Assembly (NCBI RefSeq): GCF_025717675.1
Contig: NZ_JAJIRT010000001.1
Location: 1,488,001 to 1,552,000 of the forward strand
Length of the DNA stretch: 64,000 nucleotides
DNA from: Paucibacter sp. DJ2R-2
Lineage (GTDB): Bacteria; Pseudomonadota; Gammaproteobacteria; Burkholderiales; Burkholderiaceae_C
Reading direction: 5' to 3'
Shown: positions 34,610 through 43,136 of the stretch, in pieces
How the letters are laid out: every line of letters begins with the position of its first letter
How positions within the stretch are numbered: position 1 is the stretch's first letter
Position numbers and translations under genes: made by a program
The notes under the pieces: model-generated
The model's input: the letters and a program-made list of their open reading frames with translations, nothing else
Told to the model about the DNA's origin: nothing
Database searches by the model: none

Positions 34610-35818
34610 GTGCCCCATGAACTCCATGCTCCCCACGCCCGCCAACGCCGGGCCCTGCTGCTGATGGCGGCGCTGACGCCCATGGTGTCGCTGGCCGGCG
34701 CTTCGCGGGCACCCTTCAGCGTCCATGTCGGTGGCTACGCCCCGAACTGCGAAGGCATTTACCGCTTCGCCGCCGACCCCGCCACCGGCCATCTGCGCCC
34801 GGCCGGCCTCACGCCCAACCCGCACAGCCCCAGCTGGCTGCAGGCCGACCCGGCCCGGCCCGGCCTGCTGTATGCGGCCAATGAAGGCGGCGGCAGCGTC
34901 CATGTTTACCGCCAGCAGGCCGATGGCGCGCTGCAGCTGCTGCAAGCCCTGCCCAGCGGCGGCCATGGCCCCGTGCACCTGAGCCTGCACCCCAGCGCAC
35001 CGTTTGCCTTTGTGCCCCATTACGGCAGCGCCGAGCTGGCCGTGTTGCGCCGCGCCGCTGATGGCCAGCTCAGCCCCGTGGGCCTGCACCCCAGCTGCGA
35101 TCGCAGCCAGCCCGAGGACTGCCGGCTCGGCCCGGCCCGCGCGCTCACAGGGCCGCCGGGCAGCTTTGCCCTCAGCGGCCATGAGGCGCCGCATATGCAC
35201 ATGGTCTTGAGTACGCCCGATGGCCGCTTCGTGCTGGCCAGCGACCTGGGCCGCGACCGTCTGGCCGTCTGGCCCTTCGACCCGGAAAGCGGTGCTCTGG
35301 GCCGCAGGCAAGACCTGGCCCTCAGCCCTGGCGCCGGCCCGCGCCATTTCGTGTTCCACCCCAAGGACGCGACCCAGCTCTACCTGCTCAACGAACAGGC
35401 CTCCACTTTGGCCTGGCTGCAGATGGAGCCGCAGAGCGGCCGCCTGAGCCAGCGCGCCGAGATCAGCAGCCTGCCCCAGGGCTTTGCCGGTACGAACTTC
35501 GCCGCCGACTTGATCGCCTCGGCCGACGGCCGCTTTCTCTACGCTCTGAACCGCCTGCATGACAGCATCGCGGTCTTCGCTCTGGGCGCGGACGGCGCCC
35601 CGCGCCTGATCGCGCATGAATGGACGCGCGGCTCCTACCCGCGCAGCGCCCGCTTCTCGCCCTGCGGCCGCTGGTTTTATGTCTGCAACCAGCGCAGCGA
35701 CCATGTCGCGGTGTTTGCCGTCGATGCTGCCACCGGCCTGCCGCGCTTCGCCGGGCAGTATGTGGCGGTGCCAAGCCCGGCTTGCGCGGAGGTGATGTTG
35801 GCTGGGGCGAGCCGCTGA
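34610..35818 (+). CDS. Lactonase-family beta-propeller protein (6-phosphogluconolactonase-like)
   Basis: The protein is 402 residues. An N-terminal leader (ALLLMAALTPMVSLAGASRA) suggests export. The body consists of propeller blades of the YbhE/Pgl family: FSVHVGGYAPNCEGIYRF, SPSWLQADPARPGLLYAANE, GGHGPVHLSLHPSAPFAFVP, GPRHFVFHPKDATQLYLLNE and SARFSPCGRWFYVCNQRSDH. Cytoplasmic members hydrolyse 6-phosphogluconolactone. An exported one probably acts on another lactone or is only structurally related. The start taken is a GTG at 34610; a shorter start at the ATG in ALLLMAAL cannot be excluded. It is separated from the receptor gene by a terminator, so it has its own promoter. Confidence 0.83.
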   Translation: MPHELHAPHARQRRALLLMAALTPMVSLAGASRAPFSVHVGGYAPNCEGIYRFAADPATGHLRPAGLTPNPHSPSWLQADPARPGLLYAANEGGGSVHVYRQQADGALQLLQALPSGGHGPVHLSLHPSAPFAFVPHYGSAELAVLRRAADGQLSPVGLHPSCDRSQPEDCRLGPARALTGPPGSFALSGHEAPHMHMVLSTPDGRFVLASDLGRDRLAVWPFDPESGALGRRQDLALSPGAGPRHFVFHPKDATQLYLLNEQASTLAWLQMEPQSGRLSQRAEISSLPQGFAGTNFAADLIASADGRFLYALNRLHDSIAVFALGADGAPRLIAHEWTRGSYPRSARFSPCGRWFYVCNQRSDHVAVFAVDAATGLPRFAGQYVAVPSPACAEVMLAGASR

Positions 35819-36006
35819 TCCTGAGCTAAGCCTCGGGCGCTTTCATCACAGCAATCGTGGCCTCGGAAACAGAGGGCCCGTACATGGGATGCGTTTGGCA
35901 ATGGCGTGAATAGACTGCGCAGCGATCGGAACTGATGGCCTGTTTTCAGCCTCGTCCGATCGTTCGCCCAATCGGTCAGCACGGCCCCTCATTGCCCACA
36001 ACGCCC

Positions 36007-36798
36007 ATGAAACACGCTTCTCTTTTTGCCACGGCCTTGCTCGCCTTCTGCGCCACCGCGCAGGCGGCGCCCGTCGTCACCCTGGCCACCGACATCGGAC
36101 ATGGTCGGCACGACCAGACCGTTCTGAGCTTTGACGCTCCGGGCGCTTTGTTCCAGGGTGGCTCTTACGGCCGCGGTGCCGCGCTGGCCATGGCCACCGT
36201 GGACGAGCATGGCAAGTACGACTTGCTCACGGACGTCCAGGTGGAAGGTTATGCGAGAACTTCGTACAACTATTTCAACAGCGTGCCCTTCTCGCGCAGC
36301 AATGCGCCGACGACCTTCACCTTCGACATCGCGCCCATTCAGATCGGTGGCAGTGGCAACACCGATTCGTATGGCTTCTATGGCTATGACATCGTGATCA
36401 ACGGCATCTCGGTGTTCTCCAGTTCCGGCGGCTACAGAAGCCAAGACGGCAGCACCAGCTACGAGCTGAGCCAGGATCGCCTGGGTGGCGCCGGGCATGG
36501 CAGCGCCTACACCACGGCGGCCTTTCACGGCAGCGTGGACATTCCAGGCGACGCCGGTTCGGACACCTACACCTTCGCCGTCCGATCCTGGGTCGAGGTC
36601 TCTCTGAGCCCCTGCAGCAGCGACGAACTGTGTAGCGCTTATGGCCAGTTGTCCGACCCCTTTGCCATCGGCAGGCAGCTCACCGCCGCGTTTGACAACG
36701 CCCCGCACAGCGTCCCTGAACCGAGCAGCCTTGCACTGGTGGGCCTGGCCTTGGTGTGCGGTGCCGGCCTGCGCCGTCGGACGGCGCGTGCAGCCTGA
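36007..36798 (+). CDS. PEP-CTERM sorting-signal protein
   Basis: The protein is 263 residues. It has a signal peptide MKHASLFATALLAFCATAQA and a secreted beta-rich region with many Tyr/Ser/Gly. One Cys pair (SPCSSDELC) is present. The C-terminal sorting signal is VPEPSSLALVGLALVCGAGL followed by RRRTARAA. It is expected to be an exosortase substrate on the surface or in matrix, like the protein at 4167-4874, with which it shares only the sorting signal. I took the ATG at 36007 because the signal peptide begins there; the upstream open frame is not supported. The role is unknown. Confidence 0.87.
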   Translation: MKHASLFATALLAFCATAQAAPVVTLATDIGHGRHDQTVLSFDAPGALFQGGSYGRGAALAMATVDEHGKYDLLTDVQVEGYARTSYNYFNSVPFSRSNAPTTFTFDIAPIQIGGSGNTDSYGFYGYDIVINGISVFSSSGGYRSQDGSTSYELSQDRLGGAGHGSAYTTAAFHGSVDIPGDAGSDTYTFAVRSWVEVSLSPCSSDELCSAYGQLSDPFAIGRQLTAAFDNAPHSVPEPSSLALVGLALVCGAGLRRRTARAA

Positions 36799-36859
36799 AC
36801 TGAGCGGCGGTGAGGGTGCGGGTGGTCAGGTGAGGGGGTGAGTCGCGGGGCTTGAAGGG

Positions 36860-38068
36860 TCAAGCGACGCGGTAGATGGCTGAGAGGCGCGCACCCAGCA
36901 AGGCCAGCAGATGGGCGCCGGCGCAGGCGCTGAGCATCCAGCCCAGATGCAGTTGGCCGGCCAGGCTGCCCGAGAGCACCAGGCTCAGCGGCATGAGCAG
37001 CTTGAAGATGGAGCCGGTCAGGCCCGAGATGCGGCCGATGTAACGGCTGTCTGTGCTTTCCTGGCGGTAGCCCCAGACGCAAACATTGCCGAGCACCTGG
37101 GCCGCGCTGTTGCCGAGCAGGGCCAGGGCCAGCACCGGCAGGCTGTCGCACCAGCCCAGCAGGGCGATGCAGAGCGCTTCCAGCGCCAGGCTCAGGGTCA
37201 GCAAGCGGCCCAGTCCCAGGCGCTGCCTCAGGGCGCTGGTGTACAGCCCGCCGAGGATGCCACCGGCCCCGGCCAGGCCGTAGAGCAGGCCGATCTGGGC
37301 GGGGCCCAGTTGTAGCGATTCGCGCGCCCGGAACAGGAACAGCAGCTCGGCCACGCCGGCGCTGCCATTGATCAGCACCACCAGCCAGCTCAGCTGCCAG
37401 AGCGGCCGGTTGGCGCGCAGCACGCGCCAGCCCTCGAACCACTCGGCCCAGAAGCCCTGGGCCTCGGGCCGGCGCACCGGCAAGACCAGCTCACGCAAGA
37501 GCCAGGCGGCCAGCAGCAGGGCCAGCATGGGCACCCACAAACCCAGAGACAGCTGCCAGGCCAGCAGACCACCGGCCAGGGCCGGGCCCAGCACGGCCGA
37601 GACCTGGCCCAAGACCGTCAGCTGGCTTGTCGCCGGCAGCAGCAGGGCGGTGGGCAGCATCTCTTTGATCATGCCCATGCGGCAGATGCCGTAGAGGTAG
37701 TTCAGCGTCATCAAGACAAAGCCCGTGAGCAGGAACAGGGGCACGGCCTGCGCGCCCTGGCGGTGCAGAAGCAGAAGCTGCAGTCCCATCAGCGCCACCA
37801 TGCCGGCCATGGCCAGGCGGGCCCAGCGGCCCCGGTCGATGCGGTCCACCCAGACACCGATGAACATGGCCAGCAGCAGATTGGGCAACAGCTCCACGGC
37901 CCGCATGCTGCTCATGGCCTGCAGTGAATGCGTCAGCTCGTAGAGCAACAAGGGCATGGCCAGCTGGTAGATCTGCGTGCCCAGCGAAAAGCTGGCGGTG
38001 GAGAGGTAGAGCCGGCGAAAGCCAGCATGGCGCCAGAGCGGCGCGGTGGGGTCAGGGGCTTCGGACAT
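36860..38068 (-). CDS. MFS transporter (SetA-like context)
   Basis: The protein is 402 residues with about 12 membrane helices. The start MSEAPDPTAPLWRHAGFRRL leads into the first helix, and the intracellular loop between helices 2 and 3 has GVWVDRIDRGRWAR, the usual MFS loop with DRxxR. It resembles drug/sugar efflux or macrolide-type exporters. It is divergent from an SgrR-like regulator across a repeat-rich gap; in enterobacteria SgrR neighbours the sugar exporter SetA, so export of sugars or sugar phosphate analogues is possible. The start at 38068 was preferred over an upstream extension to 38179 that has no family homology. Confidence 0.88.
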   Translation of the reverse strand: MSEAPDPTAPLWRHAGFRRLYLSTASFSLGTQIYQLAMPLLLYELTHSLQAMSSMRAVELLPNLLLAMFIGVWVDRIDRGRWARLAMAGMVALMGLQLLLLHRQGAQAVPLFLLTGFVLMTLNYLYGICRMGMIKEMLPTALLLPATSQLTVLGQVSAVLGPALAGGLLAWQLSLGLWVPMLALLLAAWLLRELVLPVRRPEAQGFWAEWFEGWRVLRANRPLWQLSWLVVLINGSAGVAELLFLFRARESLQLGPAQIGLLYGLAGAGGILGGLYTSALRQRLGLGRLLTLSLALEALCIALLGWCDSLPVLALALLGNSAAQVLGNVCVWGYRQESTDSRYIGRISGLTGSIFKLLMPLSLVLSGSLAGQLHLGWMLSACAGAHLLALLGARLSAIYRVA

Positions 38069-38195
38069 GAGGGGATGTGGGCGCTGGATGCCCGGCAGTG
38101 TCCCGCCCAAAGCGGCAAAGAAAAACCCATAATCCCTTCTAGAAATTTCCCCTTTTTCCGGTTCACCCTGTGACTCCACGACTTGGGCAATGGGA

Positions 38196-38243
38196 GTGAA
38201 CCAGTGAACCAGTGAACCAGTGAACAGGTGAACAGGTGAACAA
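38196..38243 (+). repeat. Octanucleotide array GTGAACCA/GTGAACAG, six units
   Basis: Six consecutive 8-base units are present: three GTGAACCA, two GTGAACAG and one GTGAACAA. The last unit supplies the GTG start codon used for the SgrR-like gene. Each unit also offers another GTG in a different frame. The array lies in the divergent promoter gap with the MFS gene. Confidence 0.92.
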
Positions 38244-40044
38244 TACCGCCCCGCAACGCCACCCCCTCACCCCCTCACCCATTCACCCATTCACCCATTC
38301 ACCCTTGCCTCCCGCCACCCCCACTCACGCCCGCCTGTTCGCCCAGTACCAGCGACTCAGTGCCGGCTTGCCCAGCGATGGTTCGGCTCAAACCCTGAGC
38401 CTGGCCGAGATGGCGCAGCGCCTGTGCTGCGGCGAGCGCAATGCCCGGCTGCTGCTGCAGCGCATGCAAGCTTTGGGATGGCTCCGTTGGACCGCGGGCC
38501 GGGGCCGCGGGCGGCTCTCCCGGCTCTGCCTGCTGCGCGCTGCTGAAGGCTTGCAGCTCGAGCGCTTGCAAAGCCTGCTGGCGGCCGGCCAGCTGGAGGC
38601 GGCGTTCGAGGGCCTGCCTGCCCAAGGCCGCGAGCAATTGCGCCAGAGCCTGCCGCATTTCCTCGGCGCCAGCCCGGCGGGCGGTTTGCGCATTCCTTTC
38701 TACCGACCGCTGCACGCACTCGATCCCATCCAGGTGAATCGGCGCACCGAGGTGCACATGCTGCGCCAGATTGGCGCCGGCCTGTGCGAGTTCGAGCGCG
38801 AGCAGGGCCAGATCGTGCCGGCCCTGGCCCACCACTGGAGCGTGGAAGCCGGGGGCTGCCACTGGCAGTTCCACCTCCGCCCGGGCCTGCGCTTTCACGA
38901 CGGGCGCCCGCTGCGCGCCGAGGATGTGGTGCAGACCCTGATCCGGCTGCGCGGCAGCCCGGGCCCCTACCAGGCGCTCTACCAACACTTGCGCGAGATC
39001 GCTGCGCGCGGCCCTTGGTGCGTGCAGATCGCCCTGGCCTGGCCCGATGCCTTGCTGCTGAACCGCCTGGCCCACCACGCGGCCATCATCCTGCCGGCCC
39101 AGGATTGGCAGCGGGCCGATTTCGCGCGCCTGCCCGTGGCCGCGGGGCCGTTTCGCCTGCAGGTGAACAACGACTACCGGGCCCGCTTGCGGGCCTTCGA
39201 GGGCTTCTACCGCGAACGTCCGCTGCTGGACGAGATCGAGCTCTGGGTCGTGCCGCAGGACAGTCCGCTGCCGCGTGTCGATGTGCAGCTGGGGCACGGC
39301 CGGCCCGCTCCGGCGGGCTGGCAACGCCTGAGCCAGCTGGAGCAAGGCTGTGATTTCCTCTTGCTCAACCCAGCCCATGCGGCCTTTGCCAGCGCCGAGG
39401 CCCGGCTGGCGCTGGCCGCCTGGTTGCGCCAGGAGCTGGTGCTGGAGGAGCCCGGGCGTAAGTCTCCGGCGCTGGGCTACCTTCCCGGCTGGCAGCATGT
39501 GCCACCGCGCTCCAGCGCCCCAGTCGCGACGCCACGCCTTCGCGGCCCGCTGCGGCTGATCACCTACCAGCTGCCCAGCCATATTGAGCTGGCCGAGCGC
39601 ATCGCGGCCCTGTGTCGGCGTGCGGGCGCCTCGCCACAGTTGCGCGTGCTGCCTTACCCCGAATTCGCGCGCATGGACTGGGTCGCTGAAACCGATGTGC
39701 TGATCAGCGGCGAAGTGATGGGCGAGGATCTGGATTTCGGCCTCTACAGCGGCCTGGTATCCGATGCCCTGTTCCACATCTGGCTGCAGCCAGCCCTGCG
39801 GGCGGAGCTGCACGCCCTGCTGGAGCGCGCCCGATCCGAACCCGATGCCGAGCAGCGCCATGCCCTGCTGGCCGAGGGCTATGAGCGCGTCTGCGCGGCC
39901 GGCCAGCTCTTGCCGCTGCGGCACAGCCAGCAGGGCCTGGAGCATGACCCGCGGCTGGGCGGCGTGCAATTGGCCGTCTGTGGCTGGATGCCGTTTCGCC
40001 AGCTCTGGCTGCGCGAGGCCGCCGGGGAAGCGCTCAAGGTGTGA
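38236..40044 (+). CDS. SgrR-like transcriptional regulator with solute-binding domain
   Basis: The protein is 602 residues. After a low-complexity leader (about 1-30, encoded by octamer repeats) comes an SgrR-type winged-helix DNA-binding domain (about 32-150; LSLAEMAQRLCCGERNARLL, LRWTAGRGRGRLSRLCLL). A family-5 solute-binding domain (about 155-560) follows (FYRPLHALDPIQVNRRTEVH, ALAHHWSVEAGGCHWQFHLR). SgrR proteins are cytoplasmic sensors that control sugar-phosphate stress genes and sugar exporters. The divergent MFS gene is the likely target. The GTG start lies inside the repeat array, and an in-frame TTG at 38305 is an alternative. An 8-base change in the second array would shift the leader frame. 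Confidence 0.85.
   Translation: MNNTAPQRHPLTPSPIHPFTHSPLPPATPTHARLFAQYQRLSAGLPSDGSAQTLSLAEMAQRLCCGERNARLLLQRMQALGWLRWTAGRGRGRLSRLCLLRAAEGLQLERLQSLLAAGQLEAAFEGLPAQGREQLRQSLPHFLGASPAGGLRIPFYRPLHALDPIQVNRRTEVHMLRQIGAGLCEFEREQGQIVPALAHHWSVEAGGCHWQFHLRPGLRFHDGRPLRAEDVVQTLIRLRGSPGPYQALYQHLREIAARGPWCVQIALAWPDALLLNRLAHHAAIILPAQDWQRADFARLPVAAGPFRLQVNNDYRARLRAFEGFYRERPLLDEIELWVVPQDSPLPRVDVQLGHGRPAPAGWQRLSQLEQGCDFLLLNPAHAAFASAEARLALAAWLRQELVLEEPGRKSPALGYLPGWQHVPPRSSAPVATPRLRGPLRLITYQLPSHIELAERIAALCRRAGASPQLRVLPYPEFARMDWVAETDVLISGEVMGEDLDFGLYSGLVSDALFHIWLQPALRAELHALLERARSEPDAEQRHALLAEGYERVCAAGQLLPLRHSQQGLEHDPRLGGVQLAVCGWMPFRQLWLREAAGEALKV
38260..38303 (+). repeat. Octanucleotide array CACCCCCT/CACCCATT inside the SgrR leader
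   Basis: Two CACCCCCT units and three CACCCATT units follow one another in perfect 8-base register, then a partial unit. On the complementary strand they read as GTGAATGG-type octamers, the same theme as the array at 38196-38243, so the two arrays form an inverted pair 16 bases apart. Confidence 0.92.
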
Positions 40045-40108
40045 ACGTACAGTGAGCTCATTTGCAGTTGCTGCCCCTTGCGACTGCCCTCCTTGATGGC
40101 CTAACTTG

Positions 40109-41215
40109 ATGAACCCCCAGCCTTTCAGCCCACACCGCCGCCATCTGCTGCTCGCCGGCCTGGCCGCGCTGGGCGGCAGCGCATGTGCCAGCCGTGACCT
40201 GCGCAGCTTTCGTGGCCAGGATCTCGCGCAGTTGGCGGCCCAGCAAAGCATCTGCCTGGCCGCTATCGTCACCCTGAAGGGCGGACAGGCGCAGTCGCCG
40301 CGTCTTCTGCGGGGCGGCTGCACCGCGCCTGCGCACGCCACGGATTCGGCCGATGGGCCGCCACCCTTGTTCCAGGCCGCCTCGCTGACCAAGCCCGTGG
40401 TGGCATACCTGGCCCTGCAGTTGGTGCGCGAGGGGCGCCTGGATCTGGATGCTCCGCTCTCGCGCTACCTGCCTCAGGGCTATTCCCGCAAACCGGCTGC
40501 TGCCGGCGCCGAAGCCGAACTCTCGGCCGCCACCTTGGCGCGCATCCCGTTGCGCTGCTTGCTCAACCACAGCAGCGGCCTGCCCAACTGGGGCTCATCC
40601 TGGGGCCCGCTGCGCCAGGACTTCGAGGCCGGTCAGCGCTGGCAGTATTCGGGCGAAGGCTATGTGCTGCTGCAGGCCGTGCTCAGCGCCGTCAGCGGTC
40701 AGGACTTCGAAGCCCTGATGCAGGCGCGCGTGTTCGAGCCGCTCGGCATGCGCGACTCACGCCTGCGCATGAGCCCGGCCGATGGCGAGCTGCGAGCCCG
40801 TCTGGTGCCCGGCCATGCTTGGATGGGCGGCCTGGTCGATCCCATCGAGTTCAAGCGCGCCAACGCCGCTGCGTCCCTGATCACCAGCGCCCCCGATTAC
40901 GCCCGCCTGATGTCGGCCTGGCTGCGCGATCCGGCCCTGCTGGCGCTGCTGCTCGATCGCGCGGTGTCGGTGGCTCCTGATCTCAGCCTGAGCTGGGGCC
41001 AGGGTTGGGGCCTGGAACAGGCCGAGGGCGGCCCCTACCTCTGGCAATGGGGCAACAACCCCGGCTACCGCGCTTTCGCCATGGCCTCTGTTCACAGCGG
41101 CGACGGCTTTGTGCTGCTCAGCAACAACGAACGCGGCTTGGCCCTGGCAGCGGCGCTGGGCAGCGAGCTGCTGCCGAAAGCCCGTGGGGTTTGGGGGTTT
41201 GGCGGGCTGGATTGA
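40109..41215 (+). CDS. Serine hydrolase (class C beta-lactamase-like)
   Basis: The protein is 368 residues with an export signal containing RRHLLLAGLAALGGSACAS (possible Tat type). The active-site SxxK is SLTK (Ser92-Lys95). A Tyr motif YSGEGY stands in for YxN (about 178), and the third motif area is WQWGNNPGYRAF. The family includes penicillin-binding, esterase and D-peptidase enzymes, and the substrate is unknown. The C-terminus ends KARGVWGFGGLD. A degenerate copy of the last 60 codons occurs at 43137-43259. The ATG at 40109 is preferred over the TTG one codon upstream. Confidence 0.87.
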   Translation: MNPQPFSPHRRHLLLAGLAALGGSACASRDLRSFRGQDLAQLAAQQSICLAAIVTLKGGQAQSPRLLRGGCTAPAHATDSADGPPPLFQAASLTKPVVAYLALQLVREGRLDLDAPLSRYLPQGYSRKPAAAGAEAELSAATLARIPLRCLLNHSSGLPNWGSSWGPLRQDFEAGQRWQYSGEGYVLLQAVLSAVSGQDFEALMQARVFEPLGMRDSRLRMSPADGELRARLVPGHAWMGGLVDPIEFKRANAAASLITSAPDYARLMSAWLRDPALLALLLDRAVSVAPDLSLSWGQGWGLEQAEGGPYLWQWGNNPGYRAFAMASVHSGDGFVLLSNNERGLALAAALGSELLPKARGVWGFGGLD

Positions 41216-41461
41216 GGGGCTGTGCTGGTGATCGCCGGCGCGACTTCGGTCTGATCGAAGTGTCAACGGAACTCGGTGAAGTCGATGGCCTGCAGGTCTG
41301 TGTCTACGACGGTGGCTATCCACAGTATTCTGAGATGCTCCCCGAGCATGTAGCTGCCTATGAGAGAGTCTTCAATCGAGGTGCTGAACCTCTTTGTCAA
41401 GGTGACCATTCTGCGGTCAGCTCCTTACCTTCCGCCAAGCCCACCGACCAAGTTTTCACCC
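41216..41461. other. Intergenic stretch with a possible gene fragment
   Basis: The plus frame at about 41259-41395 reads like protein (STELGEVDGLQVCVYDGGYP, then EHVAAYERVFNRGAEPL), but it has no start codon of its own that is in register with a ribosome site, and it runs on without a stop into the next gene in the wrong frame. I consider it a likely remnant of an unknown gene. No repeat or terminator was found. Confidence 0.35.
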
Positions 41462-41989
41462 ATGTTCCGTGCCCTATCGCTGCCACGCCGCGGCACCGCC
41501 CCCTGCCTCTTGCCTGGGTTCCTGCCCGCGCTTCTTCTGGTCTGTCTGTCGTCGATGCCTTTGGATGGATGGGCACAAGCGCAAGAGGCGCAGGCTGCGA
41601 AGGCAAGGCAGCCCGTGGCCGACGCCAATGCAAAGTCCGGCGCAAAGAGAGCGCTCACGCCAAAGCTCAAGGGAATCGGGCTGCCAGCCGCTGTGCTCGG
41701 GCGCCCGTACGCGAGACCGCTCTTTGCCGAGGGCGGCGAGCCGCCGCTTCGTTTCTTGCTCTTGAGCCCGGATCTGGACGGGACCGGCCTGACGCTGAGC
41801 TCCGACGGTCTGATCAGCGGCCTTCCCGTGCAGGCCGGTACCTTCAACTTCCGCGCGGCCGTACTTTCCGAAGCGGAAGGCGGCCGTGCGGCTACGCAGC
41901 ACTACCGCCTGCATATCTTGGCCACCCCGCATGCCCCGGCCCCAGCGAGCGCCGAAGCTCCAGCCCGCGCTTCAGTGGGTGTGAAGTAG
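41462..41989 (+). CDS. Secreted protein with putative Ig-like (He_PIG) domain
   Basis: The protein is 175 residues. It has a hydrophobic export segment at about 15-38 (CLLPGFLPALLLVCLSSMPL) and then an Ala/Lys linker. A single domain (about 75-155) carries the signature LSSDGLISGLPVQAGTFNF, which is typical of putative Ig / cadherin-like repeats. These domains are adhesive or structural. It is an orphan in an accessory patch between the serine hydrolase gene and the degenerate copy of its 3' end. I chose the ATG at 41462 because the export segment follows; the open frame begins earlier at 41360. Confidence 0.65.
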   Translation: MFRALSLPRRGTAPCLLPGFLPALLLVCLSSMPLDGWAQAQEAQAAKARQPVADANAKSGAKRALTPKLKGIGLPAAVLGRPYARPLFAEGGEPPLRFLLLSPDLDGTGLTLSSDGLISGLPVQAGTFNFRAAVLSEAEGGRAATQHYRLHILATPHAPAPASAEAPARASVGVK

Positions 41990-42124
41990 GCGAGCCATCG
42001 AGCCTCTGGGACTCCTCCTTCATGGCCGTGTTTGCCCGTCTGCATAGGGTCGAGCGGCCGTACGAGCAAGGCTTGTCAGGCGTTCATCTCAAGAGCTGAG
42101 CGCATGCGCCTTGCACGCGCGGGA

Positions 42125-42994
42125 TCAGGGCCGGAATTCCGAGCAGGCCGGCGCCCGCCCCAGTTGTTCGGCCTGGCGATGGCACAGCGCGGTCCAGATC
42201 CAGTTCAGGAATACCGGGTGGCGCGATTGAAAATCAAGTGAGGCTGCGACGTAGAACGGTTCGTGCCAGACGGGTGGGTCGAGTCGGTGCAGGCCAAGGT
42301 CAGACACCAGCTTTTGCGCCAGCAGATCAGGCAGCAGTATTGCCGCGGTGCGGCCCTTGCTTTGCTTGCGAATCAGGCTCTCGTTGTTGGGAGCCAGGTC
42401 GACCGGCCACCCTTGGCGCAAGGCGATTTGCTCCATCCCCGTGCCCTTGGAAACGCCCACCGCCTGTCCGGCTGGCAGGCTGAGCTTGCCATCGCGCCAG
42501 AGCACCTTGGAGGGCGGCTTCAGGTAGAGCGAAAAGCTGACCTCTCCGGCCGCCTGTTCCATGGCGGGCGCGCCGGGCCGCAAGGGCGGCAGCGCGAAGT
42601 CAGCGCTGAAAGGGTTGCTGCGCGTGATGCCTCCGAACAGATCGGCCTCGCCGCTTTTCAGGCGCATGGCGGCCCGGATATTGGGCACCCGGCTCAGCGT
42701 CAACTGGGGCGCGCAGCCACTGGTTTTGATGGCATGCCGCAGCGAGTCCACCAGCATGCCGGCGGGCTCGGGCCGTTCACGGATATCGCCCAGCAAATGC
42801 GGCTCGGCCGCCGTGTCGAGAAAGTCGACGCGGAGGCGTTCCGGGCAATCTGCGGCCGCCGGCGCTGCTCTGGCTGCAGGGCCAAGGGCCGCGCTGAAGG
42901 CGAGCAGGAACATCGACCGCCACGGCTTGTGGACCTGAAGGCGAAACCCAGCTGGGTTCCAGCCGCTGCGTTGACGGGCGTCGAAGGTGAACAT
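42125..42994 (-). CDS. Periplasmic solute-binding-like protein
   Basis: The protein is about 289 residues. After an export segment (SMFLLAFSAALGPAARAAP) it has a family-3-like binding fold: ERLRVDFLDTAAEPHL, MLVDSLRHAIKTSGCAPQLT, AAMRLKSGEADLFGGITRSN and VGVSKGTGMEQIALRQG. Cys residues are placed to form two disulphides. There are no transport partners nearby. The start is uncertain: ATGs exist at 43039, 42994 and 42913. I took 42994, since the last lacks a charged n-region and the first overlaps poorly supported sequence. It is transcribed against its neighbours in the same accessory patch as the Ig-like protein. Confidence 0.68.
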   Translation of the reverse strand: MFTFDARQRSGWNPAGFRLQVHKPWRSMFLLAFSAALGPAARAAPAAADCPERLRVDFLDTAAEPHLLGDIRERPEPAGMLVDSLRHAIKTSGCAPQLTLSRVPNIRAAMRLKSGEADLFGGITRSNPFSADFALPPLRPGAPAMEQAAGEVSFSLYLKPPSKVLWRDGKLSLPAGQAVGVSKGTGMEQIALRQGWPVDLAPNNESLIRKQSKGRTAAILLPDLLAQKLVSDLGLHRLDPPVWHEPFYVAASLDFQSRHPVFLNWIWTALCHRQAEQLGRAPACSEFRP

Positions 42995-43136
42995 GGCCGC
43001 TCGATCCTGTGTGGCTGATGTCGGTCGCAGCACGAGCATAGCCGCTCGGCCTGGACTGAGCGAGGTGATGTGCGCGCAAGCGCAAGCTCATGCCTGTTCT
43101 TCCCTCCCCTGGCTGGATTGGCGGTCGGCCCACTTT

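Noticed and set aside
36810-36850. Third octamer array after the MFS gene
   Set aside because: A few GGTGAGGG-like words occur, but not in a regular 8-base period, so they were not called as a repeat.
38196-38303. CRISPR-like array
   Set aside because: Units are eight bases with no spacers; this is a tandem octamer repeat.
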